NCBI GenBank assembly: GCA_022457065.1
Contig: JAJGBQ010000005.1
Location: forward strand, 3,658,001 to 3,722,000
Direction: 5' to 3'
DNA length: 64,000 nt
Source: Curvularia sp. ZM96
Taxonomy: Eukaryota; Ascomycota; Dothideomycetes; Pleosporales; Pleosporaceae
Every line of letters begins with the position of its first letter. Within the stretch, counting starts at the first letter, position 1. The notes under the pieces were generated by a model, which saw only the letters and a program-made list of their open reading frames with translations, searched no databases and had not been told where the DNA came from. This document shows positions 1 through 12,149 of the stretch, one piece after another. The translations under genes and the position numbers were made by a program.

Positions 1-604
1 CAGGCGCCGAAAGCGCAGCCGCAGAAACCACACGCCGGGAAAAAGGATGGTGGGCTGGTTTCTGGGAGAAATACGGGAGTGTAGAGTTGGATAACAAGGG
101 GAGTGTGGCAAGGGATCATTTAGCGCTGGGTATGTCTTCTTTCTTCGCCCTCCCCCCTTCTCTACCATTTGCTTTTCCGCAAAAGATATGCAGGGTCTCT
201 ATGACACAGAACGCAATGCTGACCCAAACACGCGACATACAGAACGTACCTTTCTCGCCTGGCTCCGCACATCCCTCTCCTTCGCCAGCATAGGCATAGC
301 CATAACCCAGCTCTTCCGGCTCAACACGTCACTTTCCAACGCTCCAGACCACGCTTCGCCGTCCTCGCCACAAGCCAGATTGCGGCAGTTGGGGAAGCCG
401 CTCGGCGCAACGTTTATAGGCATTAGTATCGTTATGCTGTTGATTGGGTTCCATAGATACTTTGAGGCGCAGCATTATGTTATTCGCGGCAAGTTTCCGG
501 CATCACGAGGGAGTATTATCCTTGTGAGTGCTATTGCGGGCGCGCTGATAGGAAGTAGTCTTGTTGTTATATTGGTCACGGCGCCTAGTGCGTTTGAGAC
601 GTGA
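1..604 (+). CDS. DUF202 domain membrane protein (5' end outside window)
   Basis: Two exons are visible, 1-129 (frame starting at base 3) and 243-604, separated by a 113-nt intron with GTATGT donor and ACAG acceptor. The join rebuilds ALERTFLAWLRTSL, the hallmark of the DUF202 family (YidH-like small integral membrane proteins). Exon 1 carries the usual fungal stretch WWAGFWEKYG followed by NKGSVARDHLAL. Three hydrophobic segments follow: one inside the AWLRTSLSFASIGIAI region, one around GATFIGISIVMLLIGF and one at the C terminus (IILVSAIAGALIGSSLVVIL). Family function is not well defined; a vacuolar or plasma-membrane location is inferred only. The start codon lies before the window. The shorter reading frame beginning at 188 starts inside the intron and is not used. 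Confidence 0.85.
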
Positions 605-683
605 TGATGCACAAGAAGATGAATGAACGAATTTCTCCCATAACTTGTGAACTCGGAAAATCGCGGCCTCCAAACCCATAAAG

Positions 684-929
684 GTAGCTGTAGTTGTCAC
701 AGCTATTCATTTTTTACCATGTTCTCACCACCAATAACTCTGCTTTTTGAAGTAGCTGTAGTTGTCACAGCTATTTATTCTTTACTATGTTCATACATAG
801 TACTTCCGACGTTTTTCTTTTTTAGAAGGAACTGTAGTTGTCACAGTTATTTATTATTTACTATGTTCATAGTATTTACAACTCTTTTTTTTTTTCTTAA
901 AAAAAGAGTTGTAGTTGTCACAGCTATTG
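684..929 (+). repeat. Tandem hairpin repeat, cluster A1 (4 copies)
   Basis: The gap 605-1047 between the DUF202 gene and DBP5 (convergent 3' ends) holds four copies of a unit with the core TGTAGTTGTCACA. The T of TGTA sits at 689, 757, 833 and 910 (spacing 68, 76, 77). The core is flanked by complementary arms (TAGCTGT and ACAGCTA) around a constant 7-nt loop AGTTGTC. Three copies are followed by a similar AT-rich tail resembling ATTTACTATGTTCAT. In copy 3 a G-C arm pair is replaced by A-T; in copy 4 one pair becomes a G-T wobble. No coding potential is supported here. Confidence 0.85.
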
Positions 930-1047
930 GAGAGACAACTCAAAAAGAGGGCACACTTCTTTGCTTGTCTAAGTTTGGGTATCTTTGATTCATTCCTACG
1001 TAATTCCTTTCCTTCTCATCTTTTCCTTCGTTTTGAGCTAAAACATG

Positions 1048-2504
1048 CTAGGCTCCCTTGGTAATCATTTCAGTCATCTCTTCCGTAGATTTTCCTGCTC
1101 GTGAAGATTTGATAACGGCTTGAATCATCTCTTCAACGGCGTCCCAATCGGATGTGTCGATCGGATATAAATCCGTCTTGAAATATGAAGCGATAGCATG
1201 TAGTTGCGACCAACTCTGTTTGTCATGTACAAATGTTAAAGCGACACCGACACGTCCAAAACGACCAGTACGGCCAATCCTGTGGAGGTACGTCTCGGGA
1301 TCGGCATCAATGCCGTTGGCCATGGTTGGGACGTCATAGTTGATGACCATGGTGACGGACTGTACATCGATACCGCGGGCAAGCACGTTGGTGGTAATGA
1401 GAACTTTGGCCTCGCCGGAACGGAACTGATCAATGATACGGTCACGCTCTGGGCCTTCAAGAGCACCGCTCAACTGCGCAACCTTGTGACCCTCTGCTAC
1501 CATGCGCTGCTCGAGCTCTTCAGCAGTCCTTCGGGTTCGCACGAAAATGATCGAAGAGGCTTGGGTCATCAGACCATAGAACTTGAGTAATGTGGCGTAC
1601 TTGTCATTGTCCTTGTCGATATCAATGTACAGTTGCTTGATGCCTTCAATGGTAAGCTCCTCGTGGGCCAGAGTGAGCGTGTTTGCATTGGGTGCGAAGC
1701 GCTTTGCATATGCGATGACGTTCGGTGGGAAGGTGGCAGAGAAAAGGACCGTCTGGATATCCTTGGGCAGCAGCGCCTTGACACGGGTACACTGGTCACC
1801 CAAGCCCTGCTGGTCCAGCATGTTGTCTGCTTCATCCAGAACCAAGATCTTGACATGCTTGGGATTGATCAATCGCCGCCTGAGCATGTCCTGAACCGTT
1901 CCTGGTGTGCCAACTAGAACCTGCGCATTGAACGGTTGTCCTCTCCGCGACGGGTCGGGGATAGCAGCCATAGTCTTGAGGCCATCCATGAACTGGCCCA
2001 TGTGTGTGATAACGCCCAAAATCTGACGAGCGAGCTCTCGGCTAGGCGCGAGTGCCAGTGCCTGCGGTTCGGGGTTGGAGAGGTCGACACGAGAAAGGAT
2101 ATTCAGCGAGAAAGCAGCTGTTTTGCCAGTTCCGGACTGGGATTGCGCGATCATGTTGGTGGGTGGGTTCATCAGAAGCAGCGGCAGGGCCTTCTCCTGG
2201 ACTTTGGAGGGTTTACGGAAGTTCATGTTGCGGATACCCTTGAGCAATGCCTCAGAGCTACATTTGTTAGTCCGTTCAGGCGGTGGGCGAGTGACACTTA
2301 CAGTTGTAGGTCCTCAAAGGACTTGACTGAGAAAAGAGGGTTATTGGGGTCTGCCTGCAAGTCGGCAAGCTTGACCTCGACGTTGAACTTGGTATCGGCC
2401 AATGCCGGGGCATCGCCCTCTGGGACGGCGCCATCGACCTGAGGTTCTGGTGCTTGTGCCTCCGCGGCAGCAGCCTCTGGTTTGGTCTCCTCAGCTGAAG
2501 ACAT
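1048..2504 (-). CDS. DBP5: ATP-dependent DEAD-box RNA helicase DBP5
   Basis: Exons (minus) 2504-2302 and 2257-1048, intron 44 nt (GTAAGT/TAG), 470 aa. Ordered helicase motifs are all visible: Q-motif region (MNFRKPSKVQ), Walker A AQSQSGTGKT, Ia PSRELARQ, DEAD in VLDEADNML, SAT, Ib-V region LITTNVLARGIDV and VI HRIGRTGRFGR. The N-terminal 70 residues are acidic and Ala-rich (MSSAEETKPEAAAA), typical of fungal DBP5. The family remodels mRNPs at the cytoplasmic face of the nuclear pore during mRNA export, with GLE1 and NUP159. The join reads EDLQLSEALLKGIRNMNF, which fixes the splice sites. Hairpin repeats lie on both sides of this gene. Confidence 0.95.
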
Positions 2505-2699
2505 GGTGGTTGTGGTGGGGGAGATGGTATTGTTATGCAGCTCACCGCGCTGGAAATTATATAGGCTCGAGCGAGCTGCAATTGGCGGGGCTGTAGCGCT
2601 AGCCGGATTTAGCGCGCGCGCCCGCACTGCATGCACAGGGCCCCCGGAGTAGCCTCTCCCACGGAAGCCTTACATTCTAGCAAATCACTACTTTTACAA

Positions 2700-2791
2700 G
2701 TAGCTGTAGTTGTCACAGTTATTTATTAATTGCTATGCTCTGAGTAATCATGACTTTGCTCTTAAAAGCAGCGGTAGTTGTCACAGGTATT
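2700..2791 (+). repeat. Tandem hairpin repeat, cluster A2 (2 copies)
   Basis: In the divergent gap 2505-3230 between DBP5 and BZZ1 two further copies of the TGTAGTTGTCACA unit occur, starting at 2700 and 2768, again 68 nt apart as in cluster A1. The first keeps the full stem with one G-T wobble; the second (GGTAGTTGTCACAGG) has two stem mismatches. The AT-rich tail (TATTAATTGCTATG) also resembles that of cluster A1, so the two clusters are copies of one repeat family. The rest of the gap shows only promoter-like sequence. Confidence 0.8.
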
Positions 2792-3230
2792 CACATGATT
2801 TACTGCGTTGATAGCTTGTCTTTGATGTTCCGGGTTTAGTGGTTGTGGGAGAGGCAGCCATCGTATGAGCCTAGGTTGGTGGGCGCGATCGAGTAAAGGC
2901 CAGCCCAGCTCTGTGCGAATACAAACAACAGCATTGTCTCGCGTGCACCAACCACTCTCCATACCATAACATCACTACAGCTAGGCTGCAACAATACAAC
3001 ACGGTTGCAACAACGTCATCGGAACAGATCCCGGCGTTCCCTGCCCGGCACGAGCACCGCCTCCTCCTGGCACTCCTCCTGCCCCACTCTTGGGCATCCC
3101 GTAACCAAGACACCTTGTACATACTCGCCGCGTAGTCCTCTCCGTCTTCGCCCTAGACGTCCCTCACCCTCTATGTCTGGGTCGCCAACCTCCGCTCTTC
3201 CAGCCTTCGATCCGTAGCTCCCCGGAAATC

Positions 3231-5805
3231 ATGGACGTCGATATTGCGCCCCAGTTTGGCGCCGAACTCAAGGTAGGCCGACGAGTCTGTGCCACACCAC
3301 CAAGCATGTGCTGATCAAGATATCTAGGACGGCTTCAAGTCGGTCAACGCTTGGGTATGTTTGTCGCCTGCACGATCCCACATGTCCGCCCTACGAATAC
3401 GTCGACCGTGTGAGTTGTTGGGGTTTGCGCTTCCCGTTGCTGATGCGAAAGGCGGCAGGTTTCTGGAGGCATCTCCTGGCTTGATGATATACAGCAGTTC
3501 TACCGAGAACGAAGTGCGATAGAGAAGGAGTACTCGGCAAAACTCAGCGCATTGGCTAAGAAGTACTATGAAAAGAAAGCCAAGAAGCAAAGCAGTTTGA
3601 GTGTCGGCGATACACCCACGGTCACCCCAGGCTCTCTGGAAAGGTATGGGTGCTGCTACCACCACATGCAAACTGACTAACAACAGTACCTAGCGCTTCC
3701 ATGACCACATGGGGAGTCCAGCTAAGCACTCTCGAGTCTCGCGCAGCCGAACACGAACAATTCGCTGGTGCCCTTATCACCCAACTCGCTGATCCGCTCA
3801 AAGTCCTCGGCACTAGGACCGAGGAATTGCGTAAACTGCACGGAGACTACGCAGCCAAGTTGGAAAAGGAGCGCGACAATCAATACGCAGAATTGCGCAA
3901 GCAAAAGGGCAAGTACGACAGCGTCTGTCAGGAGGTCGAGAGCCGGCGCAAAAAGGTCGATAGTGCATTCGACCATGGAAAAGCCAAGGCACGCAACGCC
4001 TTTGAGCAGCAGCAAGTCGAAATGCGCAACGTCAAAGTACGCAAATTTACTACTTCATGGTGTTTCCGTTACTGACACTATGCAGAACACCTACTTAATC
4101 AGCATTAATGTGACCAATAAGCAAAAGGAGATGTACTACCATGAGTACGTTCCTGAACTGCTAGACGTAAGTACTATCACGAATACGTCGGCACACTGTT
4201 GACGGTCGCAGAGTCTACAAGATCTTTCTGAAACACGAGTCCACAAGCTAAATGCTATATGGTCGCTTGCCGCGGACATCGAAACGCAAACGCTTACCCG
4301 AAGTACCGAGTACATGAAGCATTTGGCTGGCGAGATTCCGCGCAATAATCCCTTACTCGATTCTATGATGTTCGTGCGACACAATGTTGGCCCATGGCAG
4401 GAGCCCGGTGACTTCCAATTTGAGCCCAGTCCTGTCTGGCTGGATGACAGCAATATCGCAGTCGACGAGTCTGCAACAATCTTCCTACGCAACGTGCTTA
4501 CCAAGTCAAAGTCTTCCTTGGGGGAACACAAACGGGAGCTCGATAAAAAGCGCAAGGAGGTAGAGAATGCTAAGACAGTACGGAAAAACATAAGAGAAGG
4601 AAAGGACAAGAGAGATGAGGTGGAGGTCGTTCGCGCAATATTCGCGATACAGGAAGCGATGCACGAAGTTGAGCGTCAGAAAGTGACGGCTGAAGTCGAA
4701 GTCTCGACCATTACCTCGGTTGTAGGCGATCTCAGCATTGGCGCGAGGAACCACAATTTCAAGTCTCAAACGTTCAAGATTCCTACAAATTGCGATCTTT
4801 GCGGGGACCGTATATGGGGTCTGTCTGCGAAAGGCTTTGATTGCAAGGACTGTGGATACACGTGCCACAGTAAGTGCGAGATGAAGGTCCCCGCAGACTG
4901 TCCAGGAGAACAGAGCAAAGAAGAGAAGAAAAAGCTGAAGGAAGAGCGACAAAAGGCCGCGCACACTGTGACCGCGACAAATGGTACCACAACGAGCTCC
5001 AGCGCGGACATGCCCCGATTAGGAAGAAGTGACACGGTCAACTCGATGAACACTTTGAGCTCCGGCTACTCAGCGACCGCACATCGGTCCATAACGGGAG
5101 GCATGTCGCCGACTGCCGAGGAAGCCCCAGTTGCAGAGAAGAAGGCACCAGCACCAGCACCTGGCCCTAGGAGAAACCGGATAGTTGCGCCTCCTCCTGC
5201 GCAGTACATCAAAGCGGACGACGATGTCCCTACTCCCACGTCGAAATCTGCTGAACCGAAAGGCAGGATGCTATATGCATATCAGGAAAATGGTGAAGGC
5301 GAAGTAACTGTGGCCGAGGGCACCGACGTGACTATACTAGAACCCGATGGTATGTTTGTTGTAATCCGCCCTTGCATTCATTTCACTGATAAATTGATGC
5401 GCAGATGGATCTGGATGGATCAAGGTTCGTGCTGGCTTCAAAGAAGGCCTTGTTCCTGCAGCATATGTGGAGACTATAGCAGCAACTCCACCCACGACAG
5501 CGTCGACATTCTCATCGGCACGCCCAGACTCTACATACTCAGCGTCTTCGGCATCGACGACAAACCTGAACTCGGGCGCTCCTGTTAAGAAGAAGGGTCC
5601 GGCCGTAGCACCCAAGCGTGGTGCAAAGAAGCTGAAATACGTCGAAGCGCTATACGATTACACGGCGCAAACTGACGTCGAGCACTCCATGTCCGAAGGC
5701 GACCGTTTCGTGCTCATCAACATGGATGCTGGTGACGGATGGGCAGATGTCGAAAAAGACGGCGTAGTACGCAGTGTTCCAGCAAACTATATTCAACAAG
5801 TCTAG
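3231..5805 (+). CDS. BZZ1: BZZ1-type actin assembly protein (F-BAR, C1, two SH3)
   Basis: Seven exons: 3231-3272, 3328-3354, 3459-3643, 3694-4036, 4086-4166, 4212-5349, 5405-5805; 738 aa. Residues 1 to about 270 form an F-BAR domain (GISWLDDIQQFYRERSAIEK, long helices). Two coiled-coil stretches follow, then a C1 domain at about residues 405-455 (HNFKSQTF, then CDLCGDRIWG and CHSKCEMKVPADC), a Ser/Thr/Pro-rich linker, SH3-1 (GRMLYAYQENGEGEV to GLVPAAYVE) and SH3-2 (VEALYDYTAQ to SVPANYIQQV at the C terminus). Family proteins bind Las17/WASP and act in actin patch assembly during endocytosis. The intron inside SH3-1 restores EPDDGSGWIKV. Two very small 5' exons are the least certain part. Confidence 0.93.
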
Positions 5806-7635
5806 GCCACTTGCCAAGTAGCAGTCCCGGAAACGGGTGGCTTTTGATTCGGCGGTTGGCCAATTGTAGCATTAAGGTTAAAGGGGCGAAGAAAAGGGTG
5901 TCTACTATCGTCAAGATGGCTCGGTAGTTTGTACATATTTGAAAACCTATCATTACATGAGCATTGGGATTGCCACACAAAAAAGTGCGTGTCACGAGAT
6001 ATAGATGTGCATGTTGTAGTAGCTACGGCACGCCTGACGCAGACGTACCCCTGTCCGCCTTGCATTCGTGTGGAGGGCGAACATGTGGGTCTGCAGAGTT
6101 AGTGTCAGAGCGCTTCTATCAACCACACACCTCTCTATTTTCTTTGGTTAAGCGTCCTCACCTTCTATCTATCTTGCCTTATCCAATGGTGTGCGATTTC
6201 ACAACTCGGAGCTACCCTACATGGTTAATGCCCAGGCTTTGTGAAGCACAATAACAACGCTACATAAGAATACGAGCTTTGCGGAACCGGTTGGTCTTCT
6301 GAACACGTAGTACTGATTGCAAACACAGTGTAATCGTGGCTCGGATTTGGATATTCGTCTGAGTGATTGGTCAGCCTCTCAGCCAAAGCAGGGCAGAGCC
6401 GAACAGCACGCCCATGTGCCAAGCCCACACAAATACCACGTTCTCTAGAAGCTGAGCATAAGTTTGAAAGATGTTATCATCCACCGCTACTACATTCAAT
6501 GCCAGCTCTGCTTAAGCTTAGTTGTCGTTTTGAAGATTAAAGAGACAGTTCGAGCGCGCTGATGCAATCGTGGGGGCGTGTTGGCATTTCTGATTTGAGG
6601 GACAAGATGAACATTGCGCTCACCAATGACGAACCATGGGCTGCTGATACGACAACAGAAGTTAGTCGGGATGATATCTTGACCACCATTGTTACTGGTA
6701 CGACATTCCACGCTCGTGGGATATGCGTGCCTGTGGCTGACCATAGGGGCAATGTTGCACAAAATTCCCAAGAAAGAACCAACTCGTATAATGGAATTTA
6801 GCCTTTACATGATACACCAACAAATTGATTCATTCCTTGCATGTTCACTGGCATATGGCTGTTTCTCACTCTCGAGTCGGCTGATATGAGCCCACGATCA
6901 AGAGATGGGTACACGGCGGTGGCTCAGTCCGAAACTTTGAATACGTATCTGATGCAATGGTGTCACAAGTGTAGCTGAGTATATCAAGAAAATTATATGA
7001 AGGAAACTACACCGAAGTCTGCTCATTTCCATTTCCATCCCAGTCATTCCTGCATCAGTTCCTCGCTCTTCACCTGTCTGAGTTGTGCGACTGTCTTTCA
7101 CGTTCGACGCTCCTTTCCACTCGGCAGAAAATAGTTTGCCATTGGCTGCAGTAGATGTAGTAGCGTACGCATACGTCACCCAGTACTTTGCTCCTTCCCA
7201 TGCAAGCAGAGTCGCCCGCTAGGCAACCCGGGTCTTGGCACATCGGTTCGAGCAAGCGCTCATCTTCCCCGTTTACGCTTGCAACACCATACACGTCCTG
7301 AACAGGAGCCAAAATCGAGATCTGGGCCTACTGATTCACTTCCTGAAAGCCATTATTCCGTGCTCACACCTGGAGCGCCATCTCCATTTCACTCTTTAAG
7401 CACTCCCAGTATACTTCATCGCTTCACACCTGCACACTCACGCCCAACCAAGGTTGGAGCAAACCAATACCTATTTCCAGAGCAAAGGATTTGAGCGCCT
7501 GGCCGAGGTGCTATTTCGAGGAACGGGATAGGTTCGTTGTGCCATGCTACCAAACTTCACTGCAACACTAGCTTACAACGGCTGGAATTCTTAGCCGACT
7601 GTCGCAAAAGCTCTGCTCGAAAGCAAAATTTCACT
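5806..7635. other. Intergenic, no supported gene
   Basis: This 1.8-kb stretch between BZZ1 and the SUN gene has only short overlapping frames on both strands without family motifs or splice-linked continuation. The last 100-200 bases before 7636 are presumably the 5' leader of the SUN gene. Confidence 0.6.
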
Positions 7636-9146
7636 ATGAGGATCCAGTACATCATCGGTGCCACCACCCTTGCTGCAGTCGCATCAGCCAAGCCGCATCG
7701 TCTGCACCATCAAGCTCACCCATATAGTCCAGTCGAACGCGGCGTCGCCGATGCTCCAGTCGCAACCGAAACTCAGATTGTGTACTGGCTCAACGACCAT
7801 GCCATCTCTGAACAAGAGGTTCGCGAGGGCATTGCCAACGGTACTCTGATATGGGGACCGGACAACGTCTTGTCGACCACGTCTGCTGCACCTGTCGCAG
7901 CATTCACTGCTCCCCCGACTTCTGAGGACGGAACACAAACTGCCGAGCTCACTCCAGAGTCGACACCCGAGGACCAGGCGCTTAACGAGGCACTTGCAAT
8001 TGACATCGTAGAGACGGTTGTGACTTCGGGATCCGAGCCCGAGGAGCCTGTGGCTGAAATGCCGTCGAATGATATAGCTCCTCCAGGCACACCGTCTATA
8101 CCGCTGCCAGATACTTCATCAAACGTTTGGGCTGACTTGGTAGATGAGAATGGCCACTGTGCTGAATGCGAAAAGGAGTTTCCGGATGGTCTGATCCCAT
8201 GCACTGAGTTTCCCCACGGATACGGCGCATTTCCTATCGCTCATGAAGGCCTAGGTGGATGGTCGGGCATACAAGAGCCCCAATATATAGGATCCGACGG
8301 CTTCGATGACATTAAGACTGTCGTCTCAGGTTCTTGTTCGGACGGCACCTGCTGCAAGCCAGGCAGCTACTGCTCTTATGGTTGCCCGAACCCATATCTC
8401 AAAGCCTCTTTCCCATCCGTCCAAGGAAGACACGGACAAACTGTTGGTGGCCTATACTGTAATAAAGACGGCTATCTCGAGATGGCTGATGGCAAAATTG
8501 CCAACACCTTATGCGTACAAGGCTCCACGCATATGTATGTCAAGGTACAGAATAATCTTTCGCAGACAGTATCATTCTGTCGTACCGACTATCCAGGTAT
8601 GTCTTCTTGTTGCGGATATGAACGGATTTTGACTTGGATAGGTACTGAATCCATGACCTTCCCCGTCACTGTTGGGCCAGGCCAAACCGGTTTTCTTGCC
8701 AATCCTGACCAGCTAAAGTACTTCTTTTGGGAGGGTAAGAAAACCTCAGCTCAATACTACGTTAACAAGCAAGGTATACCAGAGAGCGAGGCCTGCACTT
8801 GGGGCAAGGAGATGGGAGGCAAAGGCAACTGGGCACCCGCAGTCTTCGGCACATCATACGATGACGGACCTGCGCAACTCGGCTTCTCTAGCTTGAAGCA
8901 AAACGAACTGTGCAAGGAAGAACGGCTCGGATACGACATCACATTCACTGGAGACGGTGTGGTTTCGGCTTGCCGATATAAGAGCGCCTCGAATCAGTGG
9001 TGCGAGGGTGATCAGTGCTGGGAAGATCCAAATCGTGGTTGCACAGTATGTTCCCCTGGCATCATTTCCTGCAGTGAACTGACCCCTTGCTCTAGGCAGC
9101 CATTATTCACGGCGATCTTACTATCGTACTTTCCGACGGATCGTAA
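7636..9146 (+). CDS. SUN-family secreted beta-glucosidase-like protein (GH132)
   Basis: Exons 7636-8596, 8642-9045 and 9096-9146, 471 aa. Start chosen at the ATG that opens a clear signal peptide (MRIQYIIGATTLAAVASA); an upstream in-frame ATG at 7537 would bury it. A Thr/Pro/Glu-rich stalk covers roughly residues 90-170, followed by the SUN domain with CSYGCPNPYLKASFPS, the family landmark GQTVGGLYCNKDGYL, the TDYPG/TESM join and a C-terminal Cys-rich end (CEGDQCWEDPNRGCT). The first intron is 45 nt and in frame; the second moves the end to IIHGDLTIVLSDGS. Family members act in cell-wall remodelling and septum separation. Confidence 0.9.
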
Positions 9147-10314
9147 TGTCCAATCTCCCCACACCACGAACCTGACATATTAACGGACTCTTCTTCCCAT
9201 TCGAACCGTCACTGGAGTCTCATACTTTCTTCAAACATCTATTCTGCCTTTTATGACTGCCACACCATCCACCCATCTAGCTCATATATTCCTGGTCCAT
9301 ACTTTCTATCATATCGAAAGTTGCAAGGGACTATCAGGAGCGATTTTGAGGTGAATTTTTGGAAGTCCGGAAATTTTTTGATCGGTGATTACAAATAGGC
9401 TGGTCTCACATCTGTATACAAATTTTCCTTTCTTCTACAAGGGTGTCCTGTAGCTAGTCGCGAGCATAGGTGACGAGTGACTTGGCAGCAGGTGACATTC
9501 GGACTCCGAGACTATGGATGGCTTTCGATCGTTGATGGTTAGCAAGGCGGTGGCTGTTGATAGGGTCTTTAACGTCGTGTATGACAATGATGAGCTACTT
9601 TTCAGATTTTCAATCCAAATAATAAAATTGCACATAGTGTGAACTTGCACAAACGATGAAGAAGAAAAGGCAAGGAGTCTATATTTGGGATGAAAGATAG
9701 CAACCGTGTATTCGAAAGAACAAGGCAGTAAGCCGGCTCCACTCGTCTCGCGCCTAACGCGCAGGGTATCGTATCGTTATGAAGACATGAAGCAAACAAA
9801 CGCAGCCCAACCAGCAAGCCTCCCGGCATGCCAAAAACAGCATCGCGTACAAAGCCCCTCCCTATCATATGCACAGCAGTCAGATTTGCAGTCACTCTAA
9901 AGCAGTGTGACTTGCGAAGATATATAGAAAAAAAAAACGAACTAGTCATGCAGGTGTGAGGAGAGAGATGGTTGTTATGATGGTCCAAGAATCAGGCCCA
10001 GTTCCCATGCTTTGCCGTGCCGAAGCTTTCGGGTTCCATACTGAGCTATACAGCTTCTTGACCGAAAATAAGTCGAGAGTGGCAGTTTTTCCTAGAAAAT
10101 GTCCCATGCCATAATTTGCAGCTTTACTGCTCCTGATGAAACGCGGTCTCGTCGGGGACTTTTTTTTTTCTGAGTGAGGAGGTATCGATTACTGAACACC
10201 AAGACGGTAGCGTCCGCTTTTAAAGTGCCGCAAACAGCAGATTTTGGGAATTCCAAAGCGGTCCAATGGGTATTGATGAGGACGTTAAACCTATGCACCC
10301 TGCTCTTGACCACC
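9147..10314. other. Intergenic between convergent genes
   Basis: This 1.2-kb region lies between the 3' ends of the SUN gene and the copper-fist gene. It contains AT-rich stretches consistent with 3' UTRs. Reading frames here lack motifs; I see no gene or structured repeat. Confidence 0.6.
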
Positions 10315-12111
10315 TCAACTGGGACCTGCTGTAAAACCCATGAAGTTTGTCGGACTGTTCATATCGAAGCTCAGGTTTGGTGCAAAATCGGGAAAACTGT
10401 TTTGTTCCGTGGTGGAGATGTCTTCGAGATGTTCGCCAGTATGGCCTCCGTGTGTTAGGCAGCCCACACAAGCGCACCCATCCCCACATTGGCATGTACC
10501 AGAGGCGTCTGAGCAGCCTGGCAAAGTCATTTCGTTCCAGAAGAACGAGGACGGCGAAAGCGTAGGGGTGTCTTCATCCTTGTTGTCGCTGGGGCTATCA
10601 GCAGCCGATGTATCGGTCGTGTCCTCTCTCTTCAAAGGTGGGTGATTCTCGTTGATGGCATTGGGATTTGTATAATCGATATTTCTCAGGAACGAAGCCT
10701 GAGATAGATCGTGCATTGCAGTAAGCTGCCGTTGCCAGTCTCCGGGTATTGCCATGGATTGGTTGTGCCTGGTCGGTGAGTCTAGACTAGTCTGTGAGCT
10801 CATCTGTGTTTGGGTAGGCGTCGTCATGCCTTGTGACATTGCGTCGTAGCCCATTCTTTGACCTGCTTCAGCACCGTACCCTGGCTGATGAGGGTAGGCT
10901 GGCATATCATAAAGAGGTGGAGCCATTCCCCCAAATCCGCCGGTGTATTGAAAATGAGCCATAACCCTAACATATTCCATCATAGTAGCATTATTCGGAT
11001 GTGCGGCGCATCCGAAACAACTACATGATTCGCCGCAGTGGCAATTGTGTTCTGGTGCATGTTGGTTGACTGAAGACGTGGTCATATTCGGTGACATGAA
11101 CGCATTTGCTACAGGACTCATTGGTACCGAGCTGTTTTGATGATAAGCCGCCGCTGCATGGTTGTAAATCGGAGTACCAAGCCCAAAAGGATTTGGTGTA
11201 TTTGCTGGTAAGGACTGGGGGTGAGGCATCTGGTATTGCGACATTATTCCTTGAGCTTGTGCCAGATACTGAAATTGTGGCCCAGCAGGTGGATAACCAT
11301 TCGGCTGGTAGCTGGGAGCGGCTTTCTTGGGGGTTCCAGAGCAGCAGGATTTTTTCTGTACCGTTGGTGGCTCTGGAACCGGATTCACTTTGCTGCCACA
11401 ACATCCTCCTGTCTGAACCGGCGCGGGAGCCTGCTTCGGCTCCTGCTTTGGCTTACAACAGCTCGAAATGGATTCATTTTGCGCAGGAAGTAAGCGGGGT
11501 GTTGAGCTTGCACTTGATGGCAATGAAGGAGCGTTACTACCGCTTGTCTCTGAAGGAGCTTGTGTGCTAGAAGTGTCCGTTTCGGTGTCCAGACCAGCAC
11601 GTATAGCCTTGTCCAGGTAGAAAGGAGCGACGGCTGTAGATTTTCGTCTGCCCTTTGAAATTCGACTATTTCCAACCACGGTAGCTGTTGGTGCTTCCCG
11701 TTCGGAGGGACAGGCGCATTGCGAGGCTTTGGGGATCGTATAATTTATAACAACACGCTCACAGCTACAAGAGCCAGTCGGATGCGGGCAGCTACTCAAA
11801 GGCCGACCAGGCTTTCGAACTTCCACCAGTACCCTGTCCCTATGGTCGCATTTCGATGAGCGATGGCCACGGATACACGGGCCGCTACAGGATGTTAGTG
11901 TCTCTACATGGTGGAGGGGTACTGTGGAAGAGTGCTCTGCGCGCCTGGATGGTAGAATGCTGCATACTCGGAGGGTTGAAAGAGCGCGCTGCGGATGTGT
12001 GACAAGTTACACAAGCGGAGTTGCTGATGGGAAAGCGGTATCGCGCGCGAGCTGAAATGTGAGAACTTACCAGGCGACCTTCTTACGCTCCCCGTTAACT
12101 TCGGCCCACAT
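10315..12111 (-). CDS. Copper-fist transcription factor (Mac1/GRISEA-like copper sensor)
   Basis: Exons (minus) 12111-12071 and 11884-10315, intron 186 nt, 536 aa. The join rebuilds a copper-fist domain at residues 1-42: C14-x2-C17-x8-C26-x-H28 zinc ligands (ACGPCIRGHRSSKCDH) and the minor-groove GRP at 40-42. Two C-terminal motifs fit C-x-C-x3-C-x-C-x2-C-x2-H (CHCGESCSCFGCAAH and CQCGDGCACVGCLTH), the copper-binding repeats of Mac1 and GRISEA. Three extra CC pairs (SSCCKPK, GGCCGSK, KSCCSGT) lie in the linker. The family activates high-affinity copper uptake when copper is scarce. Two perfect Mac1-type elements lie upstream, so self-regulation is possible. Confidence 0.92.
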
Positions 12112-12141
12112 GATGCGGGGCTTCCAGTGAGTTCAAAGAAA

Positions 12142-12149
12142 TTTGCTCA
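12142..12149 (+). promoter_or_regulatory. Copper-response element TTTGCTCA, site 1
   Basis: The octamer TTTGCTCA, the yeast Mac1 site found upstream of CTR1 and FRE1, lies 31 nt upstream of the copper-fist start codon. Its orientation is opposite to that of site 2. Function is inferred from the motif only. Confidence 0.45.

Noticed and set aside
6898..7312. Overlapping minus-strand frames that might join as a spliced gene
   Set aside because: No consistent donor/acceptor gives a protein with recognisable features.
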